Positions 1 through 5,170 of a stretch of DNA of 8,520 nucleotides are shown here, piece after piece. A program made the translations under genes and the position numbers. The notes beneath the pieces were generated by a model, which saw only the letters and a program-made list of their open reading frames with translations, was not told the DNA's origin and ran no database searches. Position 1 is the first letter of the stretch. Each line of letters starts with the position of its first letter. This DNA is from an uncultured bacterium (GTDB lineage Bacteria; Patescibacteriota; Minisyncoccia; Phycocordibacterales; CAWITU01): NCBI GenBank assembly GCA_903958115.1, contig CAJBRS010000038.1, forward strand, positions 1 through 8,520, given 5' to 3'.

Positions 1-403
1 AAGTTTGACAATTGCCCATCAATTTATCGCTCAGCTTGATGAAGAAATAAAAGATTCTGTTTTTGGTAACGTGGGATCGATTGCGGCTTTTCGTGTGGGG
101 GCAGAAGATGCCGAATATCTAGCTAAGCAATTCGAACCGACTTTTACCGCTTCCGATATTATGAATATCGATAACTACAACTGTTATCTGAAGATGCTTT
201 CTGGTGGTATCCCAGTTAAACCGTTTAATATTGCCACCCTAGCTTCACCCAAAGGTAATCCAGAACTTATTGATAAACTCAAAGAATTGTCTTATCTTAA
301 ATTTGGACGAGAACGAGATGAAGTGGAGGACGCCATCGCTGTTAAATATCAACCAGTAAAAAAGCCTGAAACCGTTGCGCCAGCGAACCCGTTTTCCTTG
401 TAA
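1..403 (+). CDS. Type IV secretion DNA-binding (VirD4/TraD-like) ATPase, C-terminal part
   Basis: The frame is already open at base 2, so this is the tail of a larger gene; the TTG at base 5 is an internal leucine codon. The visible stretch (about 133 residues) has the pattern I associate with the C-terminal part of DUF87/TraG-TraD-type coupling ATPases common in Patescibacteria: an 'LTIAHQFIAQL' strand-helix, then 'GNVGSIAAFRVG', 'YLAKQFEP' and 'IMNIDNYNCYLK'. In this family the ATPase sits at the inner membrane and is thought to drive DNA or protein transfer, or pilus-related work; Walker A and B would lie upstream of the window. The C-terminus is Pro/Ala-rich and probably disordered. ndk follows after 30 bp. 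The family assignment rests on remembered sequence patterns; the actual substrate is unknown. Confidence 0.75.
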   Translation, partial: SLTIAHQFIAQLDEEIKDSVFGNVGSIAAFRVGAEDAEYLAKQFEPTFTASDIMNIDNYNCYLKMLSGGIPVKPFNIATLASPKGNPELIDKLKELSYLKFGRERDEVEDAIAVKYQPVKKPETVAPANPFSL

Positions 404-433
404 ATGAGTGTTTAATAAGTTAAATTATATTTT

Positions 434-1039
434 ATGGCTCACCACAAAGAAGAAAGAACTCTAGTTATTATCAAACCAGACGGGGTACAAAGGACTCTTG
501 TTGGAGAAATTATTAAGCGCTATGAACGCGCTGGTCTTAAGCTTGTTGGAATGAAAATGGTGGTACCTTCTACCGATCATATCGAGGCTCATTATACCCT
601 TGATCCAAATTGGCGCAGGGTTACTGGGGAGAAGTCTATAAAAGGTTATCAAGACAAGGGATTAACCCCACCCACTTTAGATCCTCTAGAGATTACTGCT
701 AAAGTTTTAGAGAATCTTAAAAAATATATGACTAGCGGGCCAGTGATCCCGATGATTTGGCAGGGGGCACACGCAGTGAAGATTGTTCGAAAGATAACAG
801 GGGGTACTGAGCCTTTGACATCAGATGTCGGTTCAATAAGAGGCGACTTTGTTCTGGATTCATATCAGATGACAGATATAGATGGAAGAGCAATCCGTAA
901 TTTAGTACACGCTTCAGGATCACCAGAAGAAGCTGAAATGGAAATAAAGCATTGGTTTAAGGACGAAGAAATAACCAAATATAGGCTTATACAAGACGAG
1001 ATTTTGTATGATGTAAATTTGGACGGAATTTTAGAATAA
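434..1039 (+). CDS. ndk: Nucleoside-diphosphate kinase, long CPR-type form
   Basis: Transfers the gamma-phosphate between nucleoside triphosphates and diphosphates through a phospho-histidine, balancing cytoplasmic NTP and dNTP pools. Hallmarks: 'VIIKPDGVQR' at residues 11-20 (Lys14 is the usual phosphate-binding lysine), 'HY' at 53-54, 'TSGPV' at 100-104, 'GSIRGDF' at 133-139 and the active-site block 'NLVHASGS' at 156-163 with catalytic His159. The protein has 201 residues against about 130-150 for ordinary bacterial enzymes. The extra length is an insertion between His53-Tyr54 and the SGP motif (roughly residues 55-97), about ten residues before the active-site block, and a longer C-terminus. 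The usual 'HGSDS' reads 'HASGS', so the Asp is replaced by Gly. There is no Shine-Dalgarno; the stretch before the ATG is A/T-rich (TTATAT at 425-430), so the mRNA may be nearly leaderless. Confidence 0.95.
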   Translation: MAHHKEERTLVIIKPDGVQRTLVGEIIKRYERAGLKLVGMKMVVPSTDHIEAHYTLDPNWRRVTGEKSIKGYQDKGLTPPTLDPLEITAKVLENLKKYMTSGPVIPMIWQGAHAVKIVRKITGGTEPLTSDVGSIRGDFVLDSYQMTDIDGRAIRNLVHASGSPEEAEMEIKHWFKDEEITKYRLIQDEILYDVNLDGILE

Positions 1040-1046
1040 GGTCAAG

Positions 1047-1074
1047 ATTACAATTTTTCTATAAGGTATATAAT
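1047..1074 (+). promoter_or_regulatory. Promoter of the structured RNA
   Basis: A perfect TATAAT -10 box (1069-1074) lies 16 bp downstream of ATTACA (1047-1052; 4 of 6 matches to TTGACA). The predicted start, six bases after the -10 box, falls on G1081, which is exactly the first base of the long closing stem of the RNA. That agreement supports both calls. Confidence 0.65.
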
Positions 1075-1080
1075 GAACTC

Positions 1081-1237
1081 GGTTACCCAGGGTGTGATCT
1101 AGATTAAACAATATAGATAGGGATTTCGGGTCACTCTGGATCTTGGTCTAAAGTGTAGAGAACCCACCTGGCATACGCTCAGGTTCACACCTTAGGGTAA
1201 CCAAATAAGGGCGCCGCCGTAGGCGGCGCTTTTATTT
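1081..1237 (+). ncRNA. Independent structured small RNA of unassigned class
   Basis: No protein is encoded between ndk and the metallo-beta-lactamase gene, but the DNA folds strongly. GGTTACCC (1081-1088) pairs with GGGTAACC (1195-1202) over 8 bp. After A-U and G-U pairs and one bulged A, GGTGTGA (1091-1097) pairs with TCACACC (1185-1191), giving a closing helix of about 17 bp. Inside are a small hairpin, ACCTG (1166-1170) with CAGGT (1180-1184), and a larger hairpin, GGGT (1128-1131) with ACCC (1162-1165) extended by CTCT (1134-1137) with AGAG (1157-1160). A competing fold pairs TAGATTAA (1100-1107) with TTGGTCTA (1143-1150). A promoter starts exactly at 1081 and an intrinsic terminator follows directly, so this looks like a free RNA of about 120-155 nt. 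The long closing helix, internal open region and small 3' hairpin recall 6S RNA, but I cannot assign it. Known tmRNA, SRP, RNase P and 5S signatures are absent. Confidence 0.6.
1203..1237 (+). terminator. Intrinsic terminator of the structured RNA
   Basis: GCGCCGCC (1211-1218) and GGCGGCGC (1222-1229) form a perfect 8-bp GC stem with a GTA loop, followed by TTTTATTT. The flanking AAATAA (1203-1208) can also pair with TTATTT (1232-1237). It begins one base after the RNA's closing stem and does not overlap it, so it looks constitutive rather than switch-controlled. Confidence 0.88.
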
Positions 1238-1276
1238 GGGAAGGATTTATCCCTTCATACTCCATAATAAATACTA

Positions 1277-1290
1277 TATACTTAGAAATA
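1277..1290 (+). promoter_or_regulatory. -10 box placed for a leaderless metallo-beta-lactamase mRNA
   Basis: TATACT (1277-1282) ends seven bases before the ATG at 1290, so transcription would start at or next to the start codon. The -35 region is weak (TTCATA at 1254-1259, 17-bp spacer). No Shine-Dalgarno is seen. Confidence 0.45.
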
Positions 1291-2663
1291 TGATTGAAGA
1301 TAATAAAATGCGTTTGACCTTTTGTGGGGGTGTTGGCGAAGTAACTGGCGCCAATTTTTTATTTGAAAATAATGATGTAAAAATTTTAGTAGATTGTGGT
1401 CTAGAGCAGGGGACAAAGTATTGTGCTCCCAAAAATCGCGCGCCGTTTCCTTATATTCCAGCAGAAGTTGATTTTCTTTTTATAACTCATGCTCACATTG
1501 ATCATACTGGCCGTATCCCAAAGTTGGTTAAGGAGGGTTTTAGAGGGAAAATTTATTCTACTCCAGAAACGCGTAAACTAGCCGTCATAATGCTAGAAGA
1601 TAGTATGAAGCTTCTAGAAAAAGAGGCTATACACGAAGGTTTAGAGCCTCTTTATAACGCAGATGATGTTCGTCAGACATTTCTGCTTTGGGAAACTATT
1701 CCTTACCATACAAAGACTGATATAGGGCATGGTCTTGAGGTTTTCTTTAAAGATGCTGGTCACGTGCTAGGTTCTTCAATGATTGAATTTACGCGGAATG
1801 GTAAGAAAATTGTTTTTACTGGAGATCTTGGTAATTCTCCAACACCACTTCTTAAAGACACAGAAAAAATTGTTGATGCCGACTACTTGGTCATGGAGAG
1901 TGTTTATGGAGATCGCAACCACGAAACTCATGAGGAGAGGGCTAACAAGCTGGAAGATGTTATCGAAGATATCGTAAAGCGAAGAGGTACTTTGATTATC
2001 CCAGTTTTCTCTTTGGAGAAAACACAGGTTATTCTCTACGAGCTTAATCAACTGGTGGAAAATGACAGAGTCCCACAAGTACCTGTCTTTTTGGACTCTC
2101 CATTAGCCATCAAAATTACTGATATATACAGAGAAATGTCACAAAACTTTAATGACAAAGCTAAGGCTGATTTGAAGCGTGATAATGATCTGTTTGCTTT
2201 CCCTAATTTCCACATTACCACCACCTCTGAAGAGTCAAAACATATCTTGACCTATCCAAATCCTAAGATCATTCTTGCTGGTTCAGGAATGTCTAATGGT
2301 GGACGTATCGTTCACCACGAGCTTAATTATCTCGGCGATAGTCACAATACCGTATTGATGATCGGTTATCAGTCTGCAGGGACATTAGGACGCCAGATTG
2401 TAGATGGAGTAAAGGACGTAAAAATCTTCGGAGAACCGGTACATATTAAAGCTCGAGTAGAAAAAATTGATGGGTATTCTTCTCATAAAGATTCCGAACA
2501 CCTTGTTCAGTTTGTGGAAGATGATGCTCCTGTGGCAAAGAAAGTTTTTGTTGTAATGGGAGAGACAAAATCATCTCTTTTCTTGGTTCAGAAACTCCGA
2601 GACTACCTTGGCGTTAATGCTTATCACCCTAAAGAGGGCGAAAGCGTTTTGCTAGATTTTTAG
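1290..2663 (+). CDS. Beta-CASP metallo-beta-lactamase RNA nuclease (YSH1/CPSF-like)
   Basis: A zinc-dependent nuclease of the metallo-beta-lactamase/beta-CASP family, expected to cut or trim RNA in the cytoplasm. From the ATG at 1290 it has 457 residues. It opens with 'GGVGEVTGANF' (13-23), then the zinc motif HAHIDH (67-72, H-x-H-x-D-H). Later come 'DAGHVLGSSM', 'FTGDLGN', the beta-CASP entry 'ESVYGDRNHE', 'IIPVFSLEKTQ', 'FLDSPLA', 'AGSGMSNGGR' and a C-terminal 'YSSHKD' histidine. All expected metal-ligand motifs appear intact. The frame stays open back to a TTG at 1236, but that lies in the upstream terminator, so I reject it. ATG 1308 (451 residues, 'MRLTF...') is the alternative start. 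A LOG-family gene follows after 31 bp. Its organisation resembles archaeal and bacterial COG1236 proteins more than RNase J, which has a longer C-terminal domain. The RNA target is unknown. Confidence 0.88.
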   Translation: MIEDNKMRLTFCGGVGEVTGANFLFENNDVKILVDCGLEQGTKYCAPKNRAPFPYIPAEVDFLFITHAHIDHTGRIPKLVKEGFRGKIYSTPETRKLAVIMLEDSMKLLEKEAIHEGLEPLYNADDVRQTFLLWETIPYHTKTDIGHGLEVFFKDAGHVLGSSMIEFTRNGKKIVFTGDLGNSPTPLLKDTEKIVDADYLVMESVYGDRNHETHEERANKLEDVIEDIVKRRGTLIIPVFSLEKTQVILYELNQLVENDRVPQVPVFLDSPLAIKITDIYREMSQNFNDKAKADLKRDNDLFAFPNFHITTTSEESKHILTYPNPKIILAGSGMSNGGRIVHHELNYLGDSHNTVLMIGYQSAGTLGRQIVDGVKDVKIFGEPVHIKARVEKIDGYSSHKDSEHLVQFVEDDAPVAKKVFVVMGETKSSLFLVQKLRDYLGVNAYHPKEGESVLLDF

Positions 2664-2675
2664 AAACAATCATTG

Positions 2676-2684
2676 TGATACAAT
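2676..2684 (+). promoter_or_regulatory. Extended -10 promoter of the LOG-family gene
   Basis: TGATACAAT is a TGn-extended -10 box (TACAAT at 2679-2684), ten bases before the ATG at 2695. The predicted start near 2691 leaves a leader of about four bases. No convincing -35 box is seen. The gene may also be co-transcribed with the nuclease upstream, because no terminator lies between them. Confidence 0.5.
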
Positions 2685-2694
2685 AATAATCAAT

Positions 2695-3318
2695 ATGGAT
2701 AAAAACCTTAATAAAAAAATAAAAATTTGTGTATCGGGGTCGGCAGACATGGGTTTCCTTGGTCCAGAAGATTATGAAATAGCAAAAGAAGTGGGGAAGG
2801 AAATTGCCCGCCAAGACGGTATTATTGTGACCGGTGCCACTACAGGTTTTCCTCTTTGGTCAGCTAAGGGGGCTAAAGAAGAAGGTGGAATATCTGTTGG
2901 TTTTTCTCCGGCTACCACTGAACGTGAACATGTAGAGACATATAGACTACCAATAGATAACATGGATCTAGTAATTTATACTGGTTTTGGTTATCTTGGG
3001 CGCGATTTAATTTTAACTAGATCTTGCGATGCTGTTGTTATTGGTCCTGGACGCATAGGAACTATTCACGAGTTTGCTATTTCCTATGAAGATGGGAAAC
3101 CTCTTGGTATTTTGCGCGGGGATTGGGATACTGATGAAGTATTAAAAAATATTATGGATAAAAGTCATCGAGTGAATGATAATGTTTTCTTTGCCGATAC
3201 TCCAAAAGAATTAATTGCTGAGGCGATAAAAAGGGTTAAGGCTCAAAAGGAAGGACACAATTACGTTTATAAAAACGATGACGCTTTTGGTGGAAAAGAA
3301 GGCGAGAGAATTTTATAA
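2695..3318 (+). CDS. LOG/SLOG-family Rossmann-fold protein (TIGR00725-like)
   Basis: A 207-residue protein with the Rossmann-like SLOG fold once annotated as 'lysine decarboxylase'. Visible signs are a first strand 'IKICVSGSAD' (9-18), a 'GIIVTGATTGFPLWSAKGA' turn (42-60) matching the family's glycine-rich segment, 'GRDLILTRSCDAVVIG' (102-117) and the signature 'GPGRIGTIHEF' (117-127), a variant of PGGxGTxxE. Glu126 sits where LOG enzymes have their catalytic glutamate, and Arg109 where they have the conserved arginine. Family members bind nucleotides or nucleotide-derived ligands. Cytokinin-type phosphoribohydrolases cleave nucleotide 5'-monophosphates, while other SLOG proteins act as sensors. 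The sequence alone does not say which applies. It lies 31 bp after the nuclease gene and ends in a strong terminator, so the pair forms a small transcription unit. Confidence 0.8.
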   Translation: MDKNLNKKIKICVSGSADMGFLGPEDYEIAKEVGKEIARQDGIIVTGATTGFPLWSAKGAKEEGGISVGFSPATTEREHVETYRLPIDNMDLVIYTGFGYLGRDLILTRSCDAVVIGPGRIGTIHEFAISYEDGKPLGILRGDWDTDEVLKNIMDKSHRVNDNVFFADTPKELIAEAIKRVKAQKEGHNYVYKNDDAFGGKEGERIL

Positions 3319-3330
3319 AATATAAAAAAA

Positions 3331-3369
3331 GCCCCGTCTGAAGAACAGGCGGGGCTTTTTGCTTTTTTT
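3331..3369. terminator. Bidirectional intrinsic terminator
   Basis: GCCCCGTCTG (3331-3340) pairs with CAGGCGGGGC (3346-3355) over 10 bp with one G-T wobble and an AAGAA loop. It is followed by TTTTTGC and seven further Ts on the plus strand, and preceded by seven As, which serve as the U-tract on the minus strand. It can end both the LOG gene (+) and the convergent membrane-protein gene (-). A smaller hairpin, GGCGA/TCGCC at 3371-3386, lies beside it. Confidence 0.9.
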
Positions 3370-3399
3370 GGGCGATTATTGTCGCCAAACAGAGAATCC

Positions 3400-3861
3400 T
3401 CAATAGAACATTTTGCCGAATACGTGCCGGTAGTAGCTGATTGTTATTTTTGGGAGGAAAACAAAAATAAAAATCGTCCCGATAGTGCTTGCTAATACCT
3501 CGATTAGGAATGACGGTTCGCTACCAAAGAATTTGCAGACAAATGTCTGGAGGAGCAGTAGAATCGTAAGTGTCGTTGATATGCAACAAAGAACGTAGCC
3601 GAGCATAAATAAAAGCTCTTGCAGCACTTGTTTCGGTTTTGTGAAATCAATATCTTCCTTGAAGATGCTGTTTGAGAATGCCTTGGCTGAGACTTTGTAC
3701 AAAAACAAGCACACGGTCTGGATCAGTAGAGACGCTCCCACCATATAGAATGGTATCCATTGATGACCGACGTCGATTTTTGTAGAGACCGGGATGAGTA
3801 CAAGGAACGGTAGATCAAGAAGTCCTACCGCCCAAGCCAAATAACTAGTCGTTTTATTCAT
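3400..3861 (-). CDS. Unknown four-helix membrane protein
   Basis: A 153-residue protein that I do not recognise. Four hydrophobic segments are visible, at roughly residues 7-26, 36-56, 83-108 and 117-137, with a charged loop between the second and third ('FKEDIDFTKPKQ', about 67-78). It contains four cysteines (51, 92, 93, 109), three of them in the third segment. No catalytic motif or signal-peptide site is evident. The start is well supported: AAAGGAA lies nine bases upstream of the ATG, an ordinary Shine-Dalgarno that most genes in this window lack. It ends in TGA and converges on a shared terminator. The upstream boundary is the large inverted repeat at 3925-4017, so it is probably transcribed separately from rplT. 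Codons end in G or C more often than in neighbouring genes by eye, which may mean acquisition from elsewhere. Being a real gene is likely; function is open. Confidence 0.7.
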   Translation of the reverse strand: MNKTTSYLAWAVGLLDLPFLVLIPVSTKIDVGHQWIPFYMVGASLLIQTVCLFLYKVSAKAFSNSIFKEDIDFTKPKQVLQELLFMLGYVLCCISTTLTILLLLQTFVCKFFGSEPSFLIEVLASTIGTIFIFVFLPKITISYYRHVFGKMFY

Positions 3862-3870
3862 TTTTTGCAG

Positions 3871-3877
3871 TTCCTTT
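3871..3877 (-). promoter_or_regulatory. Shine-Dalgarno of the membrane-protein gene
   Basis: The minus strand reads AAAGGAA, nine bases before the ATG at 3861. It is notable because the conserved genes here mostly lack such a site. A weak TTGCAC / 17 bp / TAATGT promoter can be read further upstream on the same strand. Confidence 0.6.
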
Positions 3878-3924
3878 CTGTTGTTTCAGTAAGACATTAC
3901 GCCTTTTTAAGAGTGTGTGCAAGC

Positions 3925-4017
3925 ACGCAAAACAACAACACCTCATATTTTAGAGACTAAGACTCGGGCAAGCGCCCCGGAGCGGTCTCTAAAATATGAG
4001 GTGTTGTTGTTTTGCGT
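3925..4017. repeat. Perfect 33-bp inverted repeat with GC-rich apical hairpin
   Basis: Bases 3925-3957 (starting ACGCAAAACAACAACACC) are the exact reverse complement of 3985-4017 (ending GGTGTTGTTGTTTTGCGT), with no mismatch over 33 bp. The 27-base spacer (3958-3984) folds again: GGGC (3966-3969) with GCCC (3974-3977) around an AAGC loop, flanked by CTC (3963-3965) and GAG (3980-3982). It starts three bases after the rplT stop and lies upstream of the membrane-protein gene. It is far longer than an ordinary terminator and has no U-tract after either arm. It could be a MITE-like remnant, a recombination or protein-binding site, or an RNA element at the 3' end of the rplT transcript. The arms themselves are read directly; the role is unknown. 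Confidence 0.93.
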
Positions 4018-4025
4018 AATTACGC
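4014..4025. repeat. 12-bp perfect palindrome across the rplT stop codon
   Basis: GCGTAATTACGC is self-complementary. It joins the outer end of the long inverted repeat (GCGT at 4014-4017) to the last two codons of rplT, including its stop codon (4020-4022). Confidence 0.7.
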
Positions 4026-4364
4026 GACTTTCTTAAGAAGGCGTGAGAATGATTCTGGGTTATTATGAGCCAAATCAGCCAAAATTTTTCGGTCAATAGC
4101 AATTTCTTTCTTCTTTAGTGCCCCAATGAATTTGCTGTATGAAAGTCCTGCAGCCTTAAGTGGTACGCTTAGTTTAATATTCCAAAGACGTCTTGCGTCA
4201 TTCTTTTTGTCCTTTCGGTGTGCAAAAGCATAGACTCCAGCATGGAAAATAGCCTCTTGAGCTGCGCGCTCTTTAGTACTTCGGCCAAATCTATAGCCTT
4301 TTACTTTTTTTAATGTATTTCGTCTTGTTTTTAAAGCGTTAACGCCTTTTTTTACTCTTGTCAT
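4020..4364 (-). CDS. rplT: 50S ribosomal protein bL20
   Basis: A 114-residue basic protein that binds 23S rRNA early in large-subunit assembly. The N-terminal long basic helix reads 'RRNTLKKVKGYRFGRS' and is followed by 'AHRKDKKNDARRLWNIK', the typical bL20 hinge. The C-terminal globular part contains 'GLSYSKFIGALKKKEIAIDRKILADLA', matching the family's 'LNRKxLAdlA' region. Length is close to the usual 115-120. It is the last gene of the infC-rpmI-rplT operon, 22 bp after rpmI. The start has no Shine-Dalgarno, which fits translation coupled to the upstream genes. In some bacteria L20 represses this operon through the leader mRNA; whether that happens here cannot be read off. The stop codon lies inside a 12-bp palindrome and three bases from the long inverted repeat. 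Confidence 0.97.
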   Translation of the reverse strand: MTRVKKGVNALKTRRNTLKKVKGYRFGRSTKERAAQEAIFHAGVYAFAHRKDKKNDARRLWNIKLSVPLKAAGLSYSKFIGALKKKEIAIDRKILADLAHNNPESFSRLLKKVA

Positions 4365-4386
4365 GGTTTTATATTAATATTTTGTC

Positions 4387-4578
4387 TTACGCGTTGGCTA
4401 AGTAACGCCCCTTATCTTTGTTAGTTAATGGGAAAGGGAAGGCTGTAGCTCGCTTTTTTGAAAGTTGATTGCGGCGGCTCTCTTTTGCATTGAAATGGTT
4501 TTGTCCAGCCTTACGACCGACAATTTTGCCGTTTTTTGTTACTTTCAATCTTTTTGAATATGATTTGTTGGTTTTCAT
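4387..4578 (-). CDS. rpmI: 50S ribosomal protein bL35
   Basis: A 63-residue, very basic large-subunit protein. The pattern 'MKTNKSYSKRLKVTKNGKIVGRKAGQNHF' followed by 'AKESRRNQLSKKRA' matches bL35 ('KRFKVTGSGKIKRRKAGxxH'), at the usual 60-66 residues. It begins only four bases after the infC stop codon, with no clear Shine-Dalgarno, so it is probably translated by coupling to infC. Its position between infC and rplT is the conserved bacterial order and independently supports the call. Confidence 0.96.
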   Translation of the reverse strand: MKTNKSYSKRLKVTKNGKIVGRKAGQNHFNAKESRRNQLSKKRATAFPFPLTNKDKGRYLANA

Positions 4579-4582
4579 GTTT

Positions 4583-5116
4583 TTATGCTCTTTCGATAAG
4601 CACTGTCATTCCCTTTGGGCTTTTTGTGGGTGCAAGTGCAATTTTGTAATCCTCCGTAACTAACTTAAGAATTCTCTCTAGTCTTTCTTCTAGAAAGTTC
4701 TTTTGTAAGTATTTAGCACGTCCAGGGAGGAAGAGGTCAATTTTAACCCTATGTCCTTCCTTAATCCAGGCTGAGGCCTTTTTGGCCTTTAATTCTAGAT
4801 CGTGTTCGCCGGTGCCTATTTTGACCTGCAAACCCTTGACTTCAACGGTATGAGCCTTAGATTTTGCGCTCTTTAGCTTCTTGTTTTCGTCGTACTGAAA
4901 TTTACCATAATCCGCAATTTTTGCAACTGGCGGGTTACTTTTGGCTGAAATCTCAATTAAATCAAGCCCTGCTTCGCGCGCTCGTTCTAAAGCTACAGGC
5001 AGGCTCAAAACTCCAAAGTTTTCGCCCTCAGGGCCGATTACTCGGAGCTCCGCGGACTTTATTTGATGATTTATGCGTGTTTGATTGAATGCCAAGTTGC
5101 TAAAAATATACCACAT
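4583..5116 (-). CDS. infC: Translation initiation factor IF-3
   Basis: IF-3 binds the 30S subunit, keeps the subunits apart and checks start-codon choice. The N-terminal domain shows 'RINHQIKSAELRVIGPEGENFG' (about 14-35) and 'AREAGLDLIEIS' (about 46-57). Next come 'NPPVAKIADYGKFQY' (about 61-75), the IF-3 signature region, then a lysine-rich linker. The C-terminal domain reads 'VEVKGLQVKIGTGEHDLELKAKKA', 'GHRVKIDLFLPGR' and a terminal 'SPKGMTVLIERA'. Length is 177 residues, as usual. The ATG at 5116 gives an odd start 'MWYIF'; TTG 5095 (170 residues) or an IF-3-style ATT codon just after the ATG are alternatives. Upstream on the minus strand are TATAAT (5155-5160) and AAGGTG, the latter 14 bases before the ATG and inside a small inverted repeat. 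rpmI and rplT follow at 4 and 22 bp. Confidence 0.96.
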   Translation of the reverse strand: MWYIFSNLAFNQTRINHQIKSAELRVIGPEGENFGVLSLPVALERAREAGLDLIEISAKSNPPVAKIADYGKFQYDENKKLKSAKSKAHTVEVKGLQVKIGTGEHDLELKAKKASAWIKEGHRVKIDLFLPGRAKYLQKNFLEERLERILKLVTEDYKIALAPTKSPKGMTVLIERA

Positions 5117-5130
5117 TTGTGTATATTTTG

Positions 5131-5162
5131 CACCTTTTTGTATTCAGGTGGGGTATTATAGA
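5131..5162. promoter_or_regulatory. Divergent promoter region with small hairpin, infC / serine hydrolase
   Basis: TATTATA at 5154-5160 reads TATAAT on the minus strand (5155-5160, toward infC) and TATTAT on the plus strand (5154-5159, toward the gene at 5171), so the two -10 boxes overlap. No good -35 box is visible for either direction. CACCT (5131-5135) and AGGTG (5146-5150) form a 5-bp inverted repeat with a 10-base loop. In the infC leader this would pair with the AAGGTG that could act as Shine-Dalgarno. The role is inferred. Confidence 0.4.
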
Positions 5163-5170
5163 GTATATAG

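Noticed and set aside
5..7. TTG at base 5 as a true start of the secretion ATPase fragment
   Set aside because: The frame is open to the window edge and the sequence is an interior strand of the family, not an N-terminus.
1081..1202. 5S rRNA: 122 nt with a closing helix and further hairpins
   Set aside because: The conserved internal 5S sequences (such as the CCGAAC region) are missing, and the gene is not in an rRNA context.
1081..1240. Riboswitch controlling the metallo-beta-lactamase gene
   Set aside because: The terminator does not overlap the aptamer-like stem, I see no antiterminator, and the downstream gene appears to have its own -10 box at 1277. No known riboswitch core was recognised.
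1236..1289. TTG 1236 as start of the beta-CASP gene
   Set aside because: It lies in the T-tract of the upstream terminator. The family N-terminus begins near 1290-1308.
3925..4017. Inverted repeat as an ordinary Rho-independent terminator
   Set aside because: No U-tract follows either arm, and the stem is 33 bp with a structured loop, unlike the four compact terminators in this window.
3925..4017. CRISPR repeat pair
   Set aside because: The copies are inverted rather than direct, only two exist, the spacer is itself a hairpin and no cas gene is nearby.
3925..4025. Assembly fold-back artefact
   Set aside because: Not excluded, but unlikely: symmetry stops sharply at 33 bp, the core has its own hairpin and the flanks are distinct genes. 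Read support should still be checked.
4469..5088. Plus-strand reading frames opposite infC and rpmI
   Set aside because: They are antisense to clearly conserved translation genes and have no family features.
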